Shown here piece by piece: positions 47,403-58,876 of a stretch of DNA of 64,000 nt. Source of the stretch: Okapia johnstoni (Eukaryota; Chordata; Mammalia; Artiodactyla; Giraffidae); assembly GCA_024291935.2 (NCBI GenBank), contig CM044309.1:4154001-4218000 (forward strand). Reading direction: 5' to 3'. Made by a program: the position numbers and the translations under genes. The notes under the pieces were generated by a model. The model did no database searches. It was given only the letters and a program-made list of their open reading frames with translations, and was not told the origin of the DNA. Positions within the stretch are counted from its first letter, which is position 1. Each line of letters begins with the position of its first letter.

Positions 47403-49615
47403 AACTACGGACTTCCACAGGTACGTGTCAATGATTTTTGACTGCTGGGTCAAAGCAATGGCCTAAGCCCCTGGCTGTTCCCGCAAGTCTCAGAGGCGTG
47501 GTGAGCGCCGGTATTACAGGTATGAATGCTGCACGTCGATCATGTCTGGCCAGGGTCGGGAAAAACTATTAAAAGTTTATAAAAATGGAAGACCCTTAGA
47601 GGGTTAAGTGCATCTGTGTGACCTGTGTCTAGGAGATAACAGAAGGGCAAAGCAGAAGAGATGAGACCCTCATGTGTCGGACCACAGTGTAGTCCTGTGG
47701 TGTTGTCTTTGGAGGGAAAAGCTGAACCTTGCTTTTTGTAAATGGGAATGGTCAAAGCACGGGACCAGAGGAAGACAGCGATTTTTGCTGGGTGTTTGTT
47801 GAGGGTCTGTGTATCCCTGTGTGGTGTGTACTGAGGAACCGTGAGAGCTGTTGCCACTTGCCATGAGGGGGCGCCCTAGATACAGGGGAGATGGCTCTGT
47901 GCACTGGGTTTTAATTTGCAGTTCTTTTCCTTCTCTGGACCAGATGTCAGCTGCATAAATGTGCGGTGTAGTATATGTGAAAGTGGACTGATGGCAAATC
48001 CAACAGCTACAGCTAGTCCACGTATGAGAGGCTATTTCGGTATGTATATATTAGACATGTAAACATTCGAGTTTGCATTTTACTTGCATCGCAGTCTTTT
48101 AAGGCAAGAAGGATAGGCATTGTTGGGTAAGACAAACTAAAGTGTGAGCCTGGGTGCTGAAAGCTGGAGGGGGAGGGGAAGAGCATGAAGGGGGATGCGT
48201 GGTTTGAACATTGAGAGGCCAGCAGAATTCTCCCGATAAAGGTTGGAGAGCTTTGGTGAGGCTGCCCTTTAGGAAGGAGAGGTGGATGGTAATAGAGCAT
48301 TGTGGAGACACTGGGCTTGGTCCCATAGGGGCTTAACATGGTGTAGGTTGACTTACAACTATAGGGGCAGAATGTATTCTTTTGCAGGTATGAAAAACCA
48401 GAGTTGGGTCATACAGCAAGCAAATAGCAATGTCTGGAAAGTCACTCCAGTCTGGTGGGTCCCGTCTTTTAAAGCAGAATTCAACAGTAATTAGTCACTA
48501 GAAAATCAAGAGTCTGGGTCTCCTGCGTGTGGTGAGGCCTTCCCAGCTCTGGTGTAGTTGGGACTCCTGGTATCTGGTTGGGAGGCAGAGGTAAAATCCT
48601 CACCAATGACCAGCTCTTGGGCACAGTGACACTACAGTATCCTTCCGGTGTAGATGTCCACTGAGGTTGACGTAGATCGTATCTCTGTGGCTCTAGGGTA
48701 TTACACTGAGTCTAAGTGCCTTGTAGAATTTGAAGATAGTGTTGGGCCCTGAAAGCGTCACTTGCAAATATCCTTTATGTCAAAGCTTTTGTGGGTGCAG
48801 AGCTGGCATGGTGCTGGCATCCTGAAACTACTGTAATTAGAGCAAAGCACCGGAACTTGAACAGACATCATTAAAGCCTCACTTGAAAGTAGCTGAATCT
48901 AAAGGTCCTCAGTAATCCCAGATTTTGCCCAGATAGGTGATGAAAGGGGTTCTGCTGCAAATAAATTTTAAATCATAAGGCCTGATTTGGACTCATGTGG
49001 ATAACAAGCCGTTAGACCGTTTGACAAAATATCCATGGCTGAGGTGGGGTCTCCAGTATTAGCTTCAGATAGGCTCCCCCTGCCCCCACCCCACCAGCCC
49101 CCGCCAATTTAACCAACTACTATGGGACTTTTGTCTCAGTTATTTCTTTGTTGATTGATGTTGGGCATGCCATTGAGATCTGGAGCTACAAGGTTTGCAT
49201 TAGTAAAATTCAGTGGCATCTAGGCTTCAGAATTTGCCATATTTGGTTGAAATAATGGCTTATTTGGAGAGTTTGAACTTCTGGATCACAAACCAGTGAA
49301 AGCACCTAGACCCATAATAATACCAAATGCAGCAGAGCGTTGTGGAGCTGCATCTTAAAGGCTAGTTCTTTCTTGGTGTTTCTTCCTCTCTGGCATGAAT
49401 TATCACCAAGGAGGGAATTCTAGTTTTGTCGTGATGGGGTAGAGTGTTGGTTCTATCATTATTTTTATTTTTTAATATTTTTCCCTTTCTTGTTTGTTTT
49501 TAGATCATGAAAGTGTGATAACACATTTACAGGAGACTTGGAAAATATAGAATAAAATTATGTATAGTTCCAGTATATATTACAATCATTTTAAGTAGAT
49601 AAGATTTTTAGTTGG
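47403..49615. other. unique DNA
   Basis: No repeat or exon recognised. Contains a CTCF-like motif at 47861-47875. Small open frames near 47540-48494 show no domain. Confidence 0.4.
47861..47875 (+). promoter_or_regulatory. candidate CTCF motif
   Basis: CCATGAGGGGGCGCC fits the CTCF core CCASYAGRKGGCRS except at positions 4 and 5. Motif only; occupancy is unknown. Confidence 0.3.
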
Positions 49616-49619
49616 ATTT

Positions 49620-50760
49620 TCAATATCAAACTCTCAAAAATTAATAGAATGAATACACAGAAAAGTAGATAGATATGGTAGACCTGAAAAGCACCATGAA
49701 TCAATTCAACATAACTAAGATTTATACAATTTTCACACAACAGTAAAATACAAATTGTGTTCAAGTTCCCATAGACTATAAACTAGGAGACACTGGAACA
49801 TATCCAGGGACATAAAACAAGGTGTAGAAATTTCATTTCAAGGTCCAAAGTCTCTTCTCTTATCACTGTGGAATTATGTTTAAAATCAATATAAAAAGAT
49901 ATTTGAAACTAATCCTTATTTTCAAGTGCAATGTAACATTTAGGAGACACTAGAACATATCCAGGGACATAAAACAAGGTGCAAAATTTCATTTCAAGTT
50001 CCAAAGTCTGTTCAAATGCAAAGTAACATTTACCAAGAGAGATCTTTGACTTAGCCATTGAAAGTCTCAATAAAGTTAGAAGACTGAAAAAGCACCAAGG
50101 GTGATTGAAGAGAAGAAATTAATATCAAAATGAGAAATTAATATCAAAGATACTTTAAAACTAGGAGAAGGGAATGGCTACCCACTCCAATATTCTTTCC
50201 TGAAGGATTCCATGGGCGGAGGAGCCTGGTGGGTTATAGTACATGGGGTTGCAAAGAGTTGGACATGACTGAGTGACTAACACTTTGTCTTCCCTGGTGG
50301 CTCAGATGGTTAAGAATCTGCTTGCAGTGCAGGAAACCGGCTTTAATCCCTGAGTCAGGAATGTCCCCTGGAGAAGGAAATGGCTACCTACTCCAGAATT
50401 CTTGCCTGGAGAATCCCATGGACAGAGGAGCCTGGCGGGCTACAGTCCACGTGGTCACAAAGACTCGGACACGACTGAGCAACTAGCTAATATACTTTAA
50501 AAACCTCATGTATTTGGAAATTAAATGTCCATTTTTAAATGATGGGTGTATCTAAGAAGCCAAAACAAGGAAAATTAGAAAATATTTGTAATAGAATAAG
50601 AATGAAAGGAGAATTTACCAGAATTTGTTGCATGCAGCTGAAGCTGCTCAATGCAAGTAAATATGATGTGGAATCTTGAATAAGGTGTGAAAGCAAATAA
50701 TGGACACTAGCATAAAATTTTGTGAAGTTTGAACAAAATTATGGGTCCCAGTTGTGACCC
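49620..50760 (+). mobile_element. L1 ORF2 fragment, split by SINEs
   Basis: L1-like ORF2 remnants ('tagatagatatggtagacct', 'cacacaacagtaaaatacaa', and after the SINEs 'tttaccagaatttgttgcat'). Contains an internal direct duplication (49787-49855 and 49941-50010). Confidence 0.6.
50162..50491 (+). mobile_element. one and a half tandem Bov-tA SINEs
   Basis: 50162-50285 is a headless SINE ('ggagaagggaatggctaccc' to 'gactgagtgactaacacttt') joined to a complete Bov-tA at 50288-50488. One target repeat ATACTTTAAAA brackets the pair (50150-50160 and 50492-50502), so they probably inserted as one unit. Confidence 0.8.
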
Positions 50761-50764
50761 AAGA

Positions 50765-52855
50765 TATGGGTCACAAATCAAGCCAGGGTCGGCCCTGGAG
50801 AATGTTCCTTATATACCTTAAAGAAAGTGTATTTCATCTTTTGGATGGAATATCTTATAGATATCAAATGAGTCTATTGGTATAATGTGTCATTTAAAGC
50901 TTGTTTCCTTATTAATTTTCTCTGTGGATTATCTGTGCATTGGTGTAAGTGGGGTGTTGAAGTCTCTCAATATTATTGTGTTACTGTTGAGTTCTCCTTT
51001 TACGGCTGTTAGCATTTGCCTTATGTACTGTGGTGCTCCTATGTTGGGTGCATACGTATTTACAATTGTTATATCTCCTTCTTGGATTGGTCCCTTGATC
51101 ATTATGTGGTGCCCTTCTCTGTGTCTTATAACAGTCTTCATTTTAAAGCCTATTTTGTGTGACATGAGCATTGCCCCTCCCACTTTCTTTTGATTTCCAT
51201 TTGCATGGAATATCTTTTCCATCCCCTCACTTCCTTTGTATGTGTCCCTGGGACTGAAGTGGGTCTCTTGTAGACAGTATATATATTTGGGTCTTGTTGT
51301 TATATGCATTCAGCCGGTCTATGTGCTTTGATTGGAGTATTTAATCCATTGAAGTTTACAGTGATCACAGATATGTATGTTCCTTTTGCCATTCTCTTCA
51401 TTGCTCTGGGTTTGTTTTTGTGAGTCTTTATTCTTCCCTTCCTCTTTTGTTATCTTCTCTTGTGTTTCTTACCTAGAGATGTTCCTTTAGCGTTTGTTGT
51501 AAAGGTGGTTTCATGGTGCTGAATTCTCTTAGCTTTTGTTGGCTGTAAAGCTTTTGATTTTCCCATCAAATCTGAATGACAGTCTTGCTGGGTAGAGTAT
51601 TCTTGGTTGTAGGTTTTTCGCTTTCATCACTTTAAACAAGTCCTGCCACTCCTTTTTGGCTTTCGGAATTTCTGCTGAAAAATCAACTGATAACTTTATG
51701 AGGATTCCCTCTTTTATTATTTGTCACTTATAATATTTTTCTTTGTATTTAATTTGTGTTAGCTTGATTAATATGTGCCTTGGCATTTTCCTTTTTGATT
51801 TATCCTGTATGGGACTCTCTGTGATTCCTGGACTGAGGTGACTACTTCCTTTCCCATACTAGGGAAGCTTTCAGCCATAATCTCTTTATTCTGTCAGACT
51901 CTTTTTCTTCTTCTTCTAGTTCCCTTATAATTCATATGTCCATAATCCATAATTCAAATTCAACATACATTCAATGTTGTCTCGGAGGTCTCCGACACTG
52001 CCCACTTTTCTTTCCATTGTTTTTTCTTTATTCTGCTCCACAGCAGAGATTTCTGCCATTCTGTCTTCCAGGTCACTTATCCATTCTCCCGCCTCAGTTA
52101 TTCTGCTGTTGATTCCTTCTAGTGTTTTTTTCACTTCAGTTATTATCTTGTTCATTTCTCTTTTTGTTCTTTAGCCCTTGTAGGTCTTTGTTAAACTTTT
52201 CTTGTGTCGTCTCAACCCACGCCTTCAGTCTTTGTCCAAGATCTTGGATCATCTTTCCCATCATTACTCTGAATTCCTTTTCAGATAGATTGCTTATTTC
52301 CTCTTCATTTAGCTGTACTTGTAGGTTTTTATCTCGCTCCTCTGTTCGCCTCATATTTCTCTGTCATCTCACTGTGTTTGTGGTCTTTTTTCTGCAGTCT
52401 GCAGGGTCATAGTTCTTGCTGTTTCTGGTGTCTGCTCCCTGGTGGGTGAGGTTGGTCCAGAGGCTTGTGCTCCCCGCTTGACAGGGGGTCTGATTGGTGT
52501 TGATCAGAGCCCTCCCTGGGCACTGAGTGGAGCCTCCCCTTTGCTCTGTGGCTGTCCCGTCAGGTCCGTTCCCTAGTTGTTGGGGTAGAGTCCCAAAGAT
52601 CTATTAGCTATATTTCTGACGTGTGGTGTAACGTAGGCAGGACTGGGGCACGCCCACTGGGAGAAAAGCCACTGGGTATTCCTCCTGTGCAGCGGTTCAG
52701 CCACTGGGTACTCCTCCTGTGCAGCGGTTTACCTGTGAACGTGCTCTGTTGTGTCCTCTTTCACCCAGTGTGTGGACTCACAATGTGACTGTTGTTGGCA
52801 CCTCTCTTGGTCCTGTCTTAACTGTGAGAATGCCAGCAACTGGCTCTGGGGACAC
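50765..52855 (-). mobile_element. ruminant L1 5' half (5' UTR, ORF1, ORF2 endonuclease)
   Basis: Antisense L1. 5' UTR is about 52855-52420. ORF1 pieces lie at 52354-52136 (NEEEISNLSEKEFRVMMGKM) and 52155-51925 (EGINSRITEAGEWISDLEDR, the coiled-coil region). The ORF2 endonuclease is at 51309-50929 (YCLQETHFSPRDTYKG, IMIKGPIQEGDITIVNTYAP). Frames are broken between these pieces. The RT and 3' end are absent. Confidence 0.85.
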
Positions 52856-52856
52856 T

Positions 52857-53540
52857 TATTGATTTGCAGATGTTGAGCCATCCTTGCATCCCCCAAATAA
52901 ATCCCACTTGATCATGCTGTATGATATTTTCAATGCACTGTTGAATTCATTTTGTTGAAACTTTTTGCATCTATGTTCATCAAGGATATTGACTTACAGC
53001 TCCTCTTCTTGCAGTGTCTTCATCAGGCTTTGATATCAGTGTAATGCTGGCCTTGAAAATAAGTTTGAGAGTGCTGCCTCCCTGTCAGTTTTCTAGAAGA
53101 GTTTGAGGATTTGCATTAATTCTTCTTTAAGTGTTTGGAGAATTTACCAGTGAAACCATCTTTTTCTATGCTTTTCTTTGATGGGAGGTTTTTGATTACC
53201 GATTAGATTTCTTTACTAGTAATTGGCATGCTTAGATTTTCTCTTTTTTCATTTTTCTGTCTTGGTAGTTTATATGTTTCTAGAAATTTGTCTGTTTCTT
53301 CTAGGTTTCCAATTTGTTTGCATATAATTGTTCATAGTGGTCTCTTATGACCTTTTCTATTTCTGTGGTATTAGTTGTGCAAATCAATTAGCATGATGTA
53401 CCACAGTAATAAGAGGAAAGATAAAAGTCATTTTATCTCAATAGATGCAGAAAAATAATTATTTTACAAAATTTAACATCCTTTTCCATCTCTGATTTTG
53501 AGTCTTCTTTTTTTTCTTGGTTTCTTCAGTTGAAGCTTTG
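52857..53540 (-). mobile_element. older L1 RT fragment with a reversed insert
   Basis: Antisense L1 RT region ('tgagccatccttgcatcccc', 'catcaggctttgatatcagt', 'gttgaaactttttgcatcta'). At about 53378-53483 lies L1 sequence in the opposite orientation ('atctcaatagatgcagaaaa'). Confidence 0.75.
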
Positions 53541-53991
53541 ACTATTTTGTGCAGCTTCTCAGTGTTTTTTTTTTTTCTATTGCTTAGTCCCTATTCCATG
53601 TCTCTGAACTGATGAATTTAATTAATTTGACATTCTATACCTGAGAAAAGTATATAGCTAAAGGAACAAAATACTGTCCCTGTCTCCATGGGACTCACAG
53701 TCTAGCAAGGAGATAAGGCGGAGATGTGATTACTTCAATGATGGACATAAGCATAGGATGCTTAAAAATAGTACTTGGACTGCAGGGTAGCTGGGGTAGA
53801 GGGATCTTATCAGGAGAGATTTATCTGGACAGGTACAAGTTAACCAGGCAAAATGGTGAGAAAGAAGAGAGGTAATCCCAGACAGAGTCTACAGAATATC
53901 CAAAAGCACAGCTTAGATGAAGAGAATGATTTGGAAAACTGTAAGGACAACTCTGAGAGACTGATACTGCTGCCATGTTAGTTCATTCAAG

Positions 53992-54211
53992 GGCTTCCCA
54001 GGTGGTGCTAGTGGTAAAGAATCCTCCTGCCAATGCAGGCAATGTAAGAGATGCAGGTTCAATTCCTGGGTCGGGAAGATCCCCTGGAGGAGGAAATGGC
54101 ACTGCACTCTAGTATTCTTGCTGGGAGAATTCCATGGACAGAGGAGCCTGGTGGGCTACATACATTCCATGGGGTCACAAAGAGTTGGACCTGAATGAAC
54201 AGCATCTGAGC
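53992..54211 (+). mobile_element. Bov-tA SINE
   Basis: Complete copy ('ggcttcccaggtggtgctag' to 'gaatgaacagcatctgag'). Flanked by TAGTTCATTCAAG and TAGTTCATTCGAG (53979-53991 and 54212-54224), a 13-bp target duplication with one change. Confidence 0.9.
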
Positions 54212-54219
54212 TAGTTCAT

Positions 54220-54400
54220 TCGAGACTATTTTATTAATCACTTACTTTGTACCCAAGTGCTTACATGTGCAACTGAGATTCAGATGGTTTGTACTTTGCC
54301 TAAAATCAAAGGTGTCACAAGAGTTGAATGAGCCGGAACCAGGATTCAGACACAGCTCTTCTGATTTCACAGATTCCACGCTCTTTCCCTCTCCTTCCTC
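54220..54400 (-). repeat. MIR-like remnant
   Basis: 'attaatcacttactttgtac' through 'gaaccaggattcagacacag' follows antisense MIR order. Diverged. Confidence 0.45.
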
Positions 54401-54492
54401 TTTCCACAAATGGTAGAGAAAGAATTCTTGAATTAGATGGAGAGTTGGAGCAAATGACCTACGAGATTTGGGATTGTGTCCCATGAATAACA

Positions 54493-55995
54493 CTCAGTTC
54501 AGTTCAGTTGCTCAGTCGTGTCTGACTCTTTGTGACTCCATGAATCGCAGCACGCCAGGCCTCTCTGTCCATCACCAACTCCTGGAGTCTACCTAAATCC
54601 ACGTTCATTGAGTCAGTGATGCCATCCAACCATCTCATCCTCTGTCATCCCCTTCTCCTCCTGCCCCCAATCCTTCCCAGCTTTAGGGTCTTTTCTAATG
54701 AGTCAACTCTTCACATGAGGTGGCCAAAGTATTGGAGTTTCAGCTTCAACATCAGTCCTTCCAATGAACACCCAGGACTGATCTCCTTTAGGATGGAGTG
54801 ATTGGATCTCCTTGCAGTCCAAGGGACTCTCAAGAGTCTTCTCCAACACCACAGTTCAAAAGCATCAATTCTTCAGCGCTCAGCTTTCTTCACAGTCCAA
54901 CTCTCACATCCATACATGACCACTGGAAAAATCATAGCCTGGACTAGACGGACCTTTGTTGGCAAAGTAATGTCTCTGCTTTTAAATATGCTATCAAGGT
55001 TGGCCATAACCTTCCTTCCAAGGAGTAAGCGTCTTTTCATTTCATGGCTGCGGTCACCATCAGCAGTGATTTTGGAGCCCCCCAAAATAAAGTCTGACAC
55101 TGTTTCCACTGTTTCCCCATCTATTTGCCATGAAGTGATGGGACCGGATGCCATGATCTTAGTTTTCTGAACGTTGAGCTTTAAGCCAACTTTTTCACTC
55201 TCCTCTTTCACTTTCATCAAGAGGCTCTTTAATTCTTCTTCACTTTCTGCCATAGGAGTGGTGTCATCTGCATATCTGAGGTTATTGACATTTCTCCCGG
55301 CAACCTTGATTCCAGCTTGTGTTTCTTCCAGCCCAGCGTTTCTCATGATGTACTCTGCATATAAGTTAAATAAGCAGGGTGACAATATACAGCCTTGACG
55401 TATTCCTTTTCCTATTTGGAACCAGTCTGTTGTTCCATGTCCAGTTCTAACTGTTGCTTCCTGACCTGCATACAGGTTTCTCAAGAGAGGTCAGATGATC
55501 TGGTATTCCCATATCTTTCAGAATTTTCCACAGTTTATTGTGATCCACACAGTCAAAGGCTTTGGCATAGTCAATAAAGCAGAAATAGATGTTTTTCTGG
55601 AACTCTCTTGCTTTTTCGATGATCCAGTGGATATTGGCAATTTGATCTCTGGTTCCTCTGCCTTTTCTAAAACCAGCTTGAACATCTGGAAGTTCATGGT
55701 TCACTTATTGCTGAAGCCTGGCTTGGAGAATTTTGAGCATTACTTTACTAGCATGTGAGATGAGTGCAATTGTGCGGTAGTTTGAGCATTCTTTGGCATT
55801 GCCTTTCTTTGGGATTGGAATGAAAACTGACCTTTTCCAGTTCTGTGGCCACTGTTGAGTTTTCCAGATTTGCTGGCATATCGAGTGCAACACTTTCACA
55901 GCATCATCTTTCAGGATTTGAAATAGCTCAACTGGAATTCCATCACCTCCACTAGCTTTGTTCGTAGTGATGCTTTCTAAGGCCTTCTCCCAGCT
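54493..55995 (-). mobile_element. BovB LINE, 1.5-kb 3' part
   Basis: Antisense BovB with its 3' end at 54493. A 203-codon frame (55484-54873) holds RT motif NLRYADD with the catalytic Asp pair, then the C-terminal region (LNVQKTKIMASGPI, VMYGCESWTVKKAE). Upstream RT pieces are in other frames (55704-55447: KAFDCVDHNKLWKIL; 55899-55705: IWKTQQWPQNWKRSVFIPIP). 5' truncated and not functional as a unit. Confidence 0.9.
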
Positions 55996-56039
55996 TGTAG
56001 GGAATCCAAAGAGGAATAAGACAGCTTGTGCCCATTTTC

Positions 56040-56165
56040 CTGAGGGAAAACTGAAGCAGTGAGAAGCTCAAAGAGAGGGAGGTCTTGTCCGGGATCCCGA
56101 AGCAAGTCAGAAATGGGACTCAGGCGTTAAGGTATTGAATCTCTAGCCCTCTACTTAATTGTTCC
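56040..56165 (-). repeat. MIR fragment
   Basis: Antisense MIR core: 'gggaaaactgaagcagtgag', 'cagaaatgggactcaggcgt'. Confidence 0.6.
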
Positions 56166-56169
56166 AAGT

Positions 56170-56925
56170 TTTTCAAACCCAGTGACCCCACTCAAGCACT
56201 TGGCCTTTGCCAAGTTCTAGAACGAATAACATTACTAATCCTTTAATGGCTTCTGACACTCTTGGATGGTCCATCCTGACACCTGTCTACACACATGTTA
56301 AAGATAGAGTGGTTGTCCTAAAATGTCTCTGAAATAACTGAGCAATGAGTACACCTTCAAACACACACAAGGGAATGTTTTAATATCCTGGTCTTATGTA
56401 AATGCCAGGACTAGGTTGGTTAAAGGCCATTGGAGAGCACACAGAGCTGGCTTAGAGAATCTGATCCGGGCAATATTTAAAAGCCATAGACAATGATGCT
56501 ACTTAGGGGTGGGCGTAGTGCATTGGCCTGAGATTGAGGCCGACACTCAAAAGAAGGGAAAAGGTAGAAGGCCAAGACACTGGGAGTCAGCAGCAGTGTG
56601 GAAATAAATTTCCAAATTTACTTTAACTGATCTACAGCCTGAAATCTCCTTTATGACAAAGTGGATTACTGGTCAATTTACCACCGGAAATGAAAAAAAA
56701 TACTCTGAAGCATTCCAATTATTTTATCCGTGTTTTTTCTTCCATCATTGACATCCTCATTTCTTAAAGAGAACATTTGTGCTCACTGAAATCCATCTTT
56801 ACGTGACTTTGTTTAAATTTTAGAATACAAATTCAGATATAGACCCAGCCTCTTTATCAGGGGTTAACAGCCACAGGGAGCAAGCATATTAAAAATTTAA
56901 TCTATAAATAACTGAAATGCAGGAG
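56170..56925. other. unique DNA
   Basis: Nothing recognised. Confidence 0.4.
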
Positions 56926-56927
56926 CC

Positions 56928-57256
56928 GCCATGGTGGCTCAGTGGGAAGGAATCTGCCTGTTAATGCAGGAGACAGTCTGATCCCTGATTCGGGAAGATC
57001 CCACGTGCTGCGGAGCAACTAAGTCCAGGGGCGGCAGCTGCTGTGCCCGCGCTCTAGAGCCTGGGGGTTGCAGCTACTGAGCCCGCTCGCCCCGGCCCCT
57101 GACCAGGCACCGTGGAGCCTGTGCTCGGGAACAGGGGAAGGCCCCCCAGTGAGAGGCTGGTGCACCCCAACCAGGACTAGCCCTGCACTCCACAGCTGGG
57201 GAAAAGCCCCGCAAGCAACGGAGATACAGCTCAGCCAAAAATAAATAAATACAGTC
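56928..57256 (+). mobile_element. CHR-2-type SINE
   Basis: tRNA-like head ('gccatggtggctcagtggga'), then 'gggaagatcccacgtgctgc', GC-rich body repeats ('agctactgagcccgctcgcc') and the A-rich end 'aaaaataaataaatacag'. This is the cetartiodactyl CHR pattern. Its high GC and CpG come from the element. Confidence 0.85.
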
Positions 57257-57259
57257 ACG

Positions 57260-57985
57260 TTCATTTCAAGTTCTTTTTTTTTTTTTTAATAATAAGCATC
57301 ATCGTTTCCCTGTTTCCTCATTCTCCCTGCAGCTTTTAAGAGCTGGGGCCAGCAGCCAGGTGAAAACAATGGGAGAAGAGACACAAAATCTAGATAATTT
57401 GTAAATTCTAACTTAGAAGTAAAACTTTTTTTACTCTAGTTCAGAATTATTTATGAATACTTTAGGGATAATTTAGTTTATAGTTTTGTTATTATAATAT
57501 TTAAAAAATATGTTATTGTGGAAAAAAGTACTGATTGGTTGAATCAGCCCTCAGGTCAGAGTGACACTAATGCTAAGCATCATTTCTCTGTATGTAAGAA
57601 AACACTCCAAAAATAAAAATATCCTCCATAAACTCGGGAAGAAAGGAAGACGTGAAAGTTGATAGTTCTTAAACCATCATCGCAAAAGCTGCCAAGTCTG
57701 CAAAATGACCGATCAGTCAATCTTGTGGTTAGATTCAGTGCCATGACTTTGTAGAATTCAAACAAAGCTATTTCTGGTCTTAGATTTTAATGGGCCATTT
57801 GGAACAATCACTCAAAATCCAGGACTCTGATTTAAAGTCTAAGAATCCTTATAGTCAATGACGACATTTCTCTCAGCAGACTAGTGACTCCAACTGAAAT
57901 TTAAGTCTGCCTTGATGCTATATTTAATGTCCAGGGTCATCATCATCACTGACTTTCTCTGATCATCTTGCCTTATCCAAAAAAG
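57260..57985. other. unique AT-rich DNA
   Basis: A T-run at about 57273-57287. Otherwise nothing recognised. Confidence 0.4.
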
Positions 57986-57989
57986 AGTG

Positions 57990-58105
57990 GTTATAAACAC
58001 CAGTTATGTGGGGTGCTTGTAAGGCTTAAATAAGATAATATTTTAAAGTACTAACACAGTGCCTAGAATCTAGAAGGTCTCAGTAAACTGTAGCTTCTAC
58101 TTTTT
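57990..58105 (+). repeat. MIR 3' part
   Basis: 'cttaaataagataatatttt', 'actaacacagtgcctagaat' and 'ggtctcagtaaactgtagct' match the MIR 3' core. Confidence 0.7.
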
Positions 58106-58109
58106 GAAA

Positions 58110-58870
58110 AAATATGATGACTTTGTATATTTGTATGCATGATTTTTGTGCTGAGCTAGTTTTTTATCTAGCATCTTTGTTTAGAATGACTTTTTTCCAT
58201 AAATAACCATGACTTCAAGGCCAGAGTCTATTTAAAGGTTAAAGACTGCCTATTTTGATTTTGTTCATTTGTAAATTCACAAATTCTTATACAAGTTTTC
58301 CCTCCTTTCACCAAATCTTCTGAAATTTACTATGCTACATGTAAACAAGGTACTCTATGTTTCCAGTTTAAGTACTTGGCAAGCATTGCATTTTAACTAT
58401 ATTTCTAAGATAGGCTTATTATACATTGTGCATTGTGTGAAATTCTTTAACGGCTCTTTCTATAAGATCTCTTTTAAAGTTTTAAAACATTAGTGACAAA
58501 AAAGAAGGCTTTGTGTCCCCCAAGGAACTGATAAGCTTTCACCTTTCTGAAAGTTAGACCTCTGCAACGGATCCTGATTTCCTTTCTGCTCCTGGCTTCC
58601 AAATGCCCATTTTACCATTTCTTGATCTTGATTTCAGTTCTGTCTTCTTAAACTCATGTCCATATAGTTTAATGCAGACAATTTCCATTTTTGGGGGGAA
58701 ATATGTAGTACATTTTATTAAAGAGTTTTCTAGTTACAATCATGTGGATTCAATATGGGTTTCGAGCACTTTTAGGAAAATTTCAAGGTTTTTAAGACGT
58801 TTTAGAGAAATCCCACATTTTGAAGTCCTTCTTCTTCATTTAAAAACAACTTCATTGGATGTAATTCATA
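58110..58870. other. unique AT-rich DNA
   Basis: Nothing recognised. A small open frame at 58603-58887 shows no domain and runs into the BovB. Confidence 0.4.
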
Positions 58871-58876
58871 TACTAT

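Noticed and set aside
50885..52412. Hydrophobic plus-strand open frames as membrane proteins
   Set aside because: They are reverse-strand readings of L1 ORF1 and the ORF2 endonuclease.
4517..57256. tRNA-like sequences as tRNA genes
   Set aside because: All sit at the head of Bov-tA or CHR SINEs, with SINE bodies and target duplications attached.
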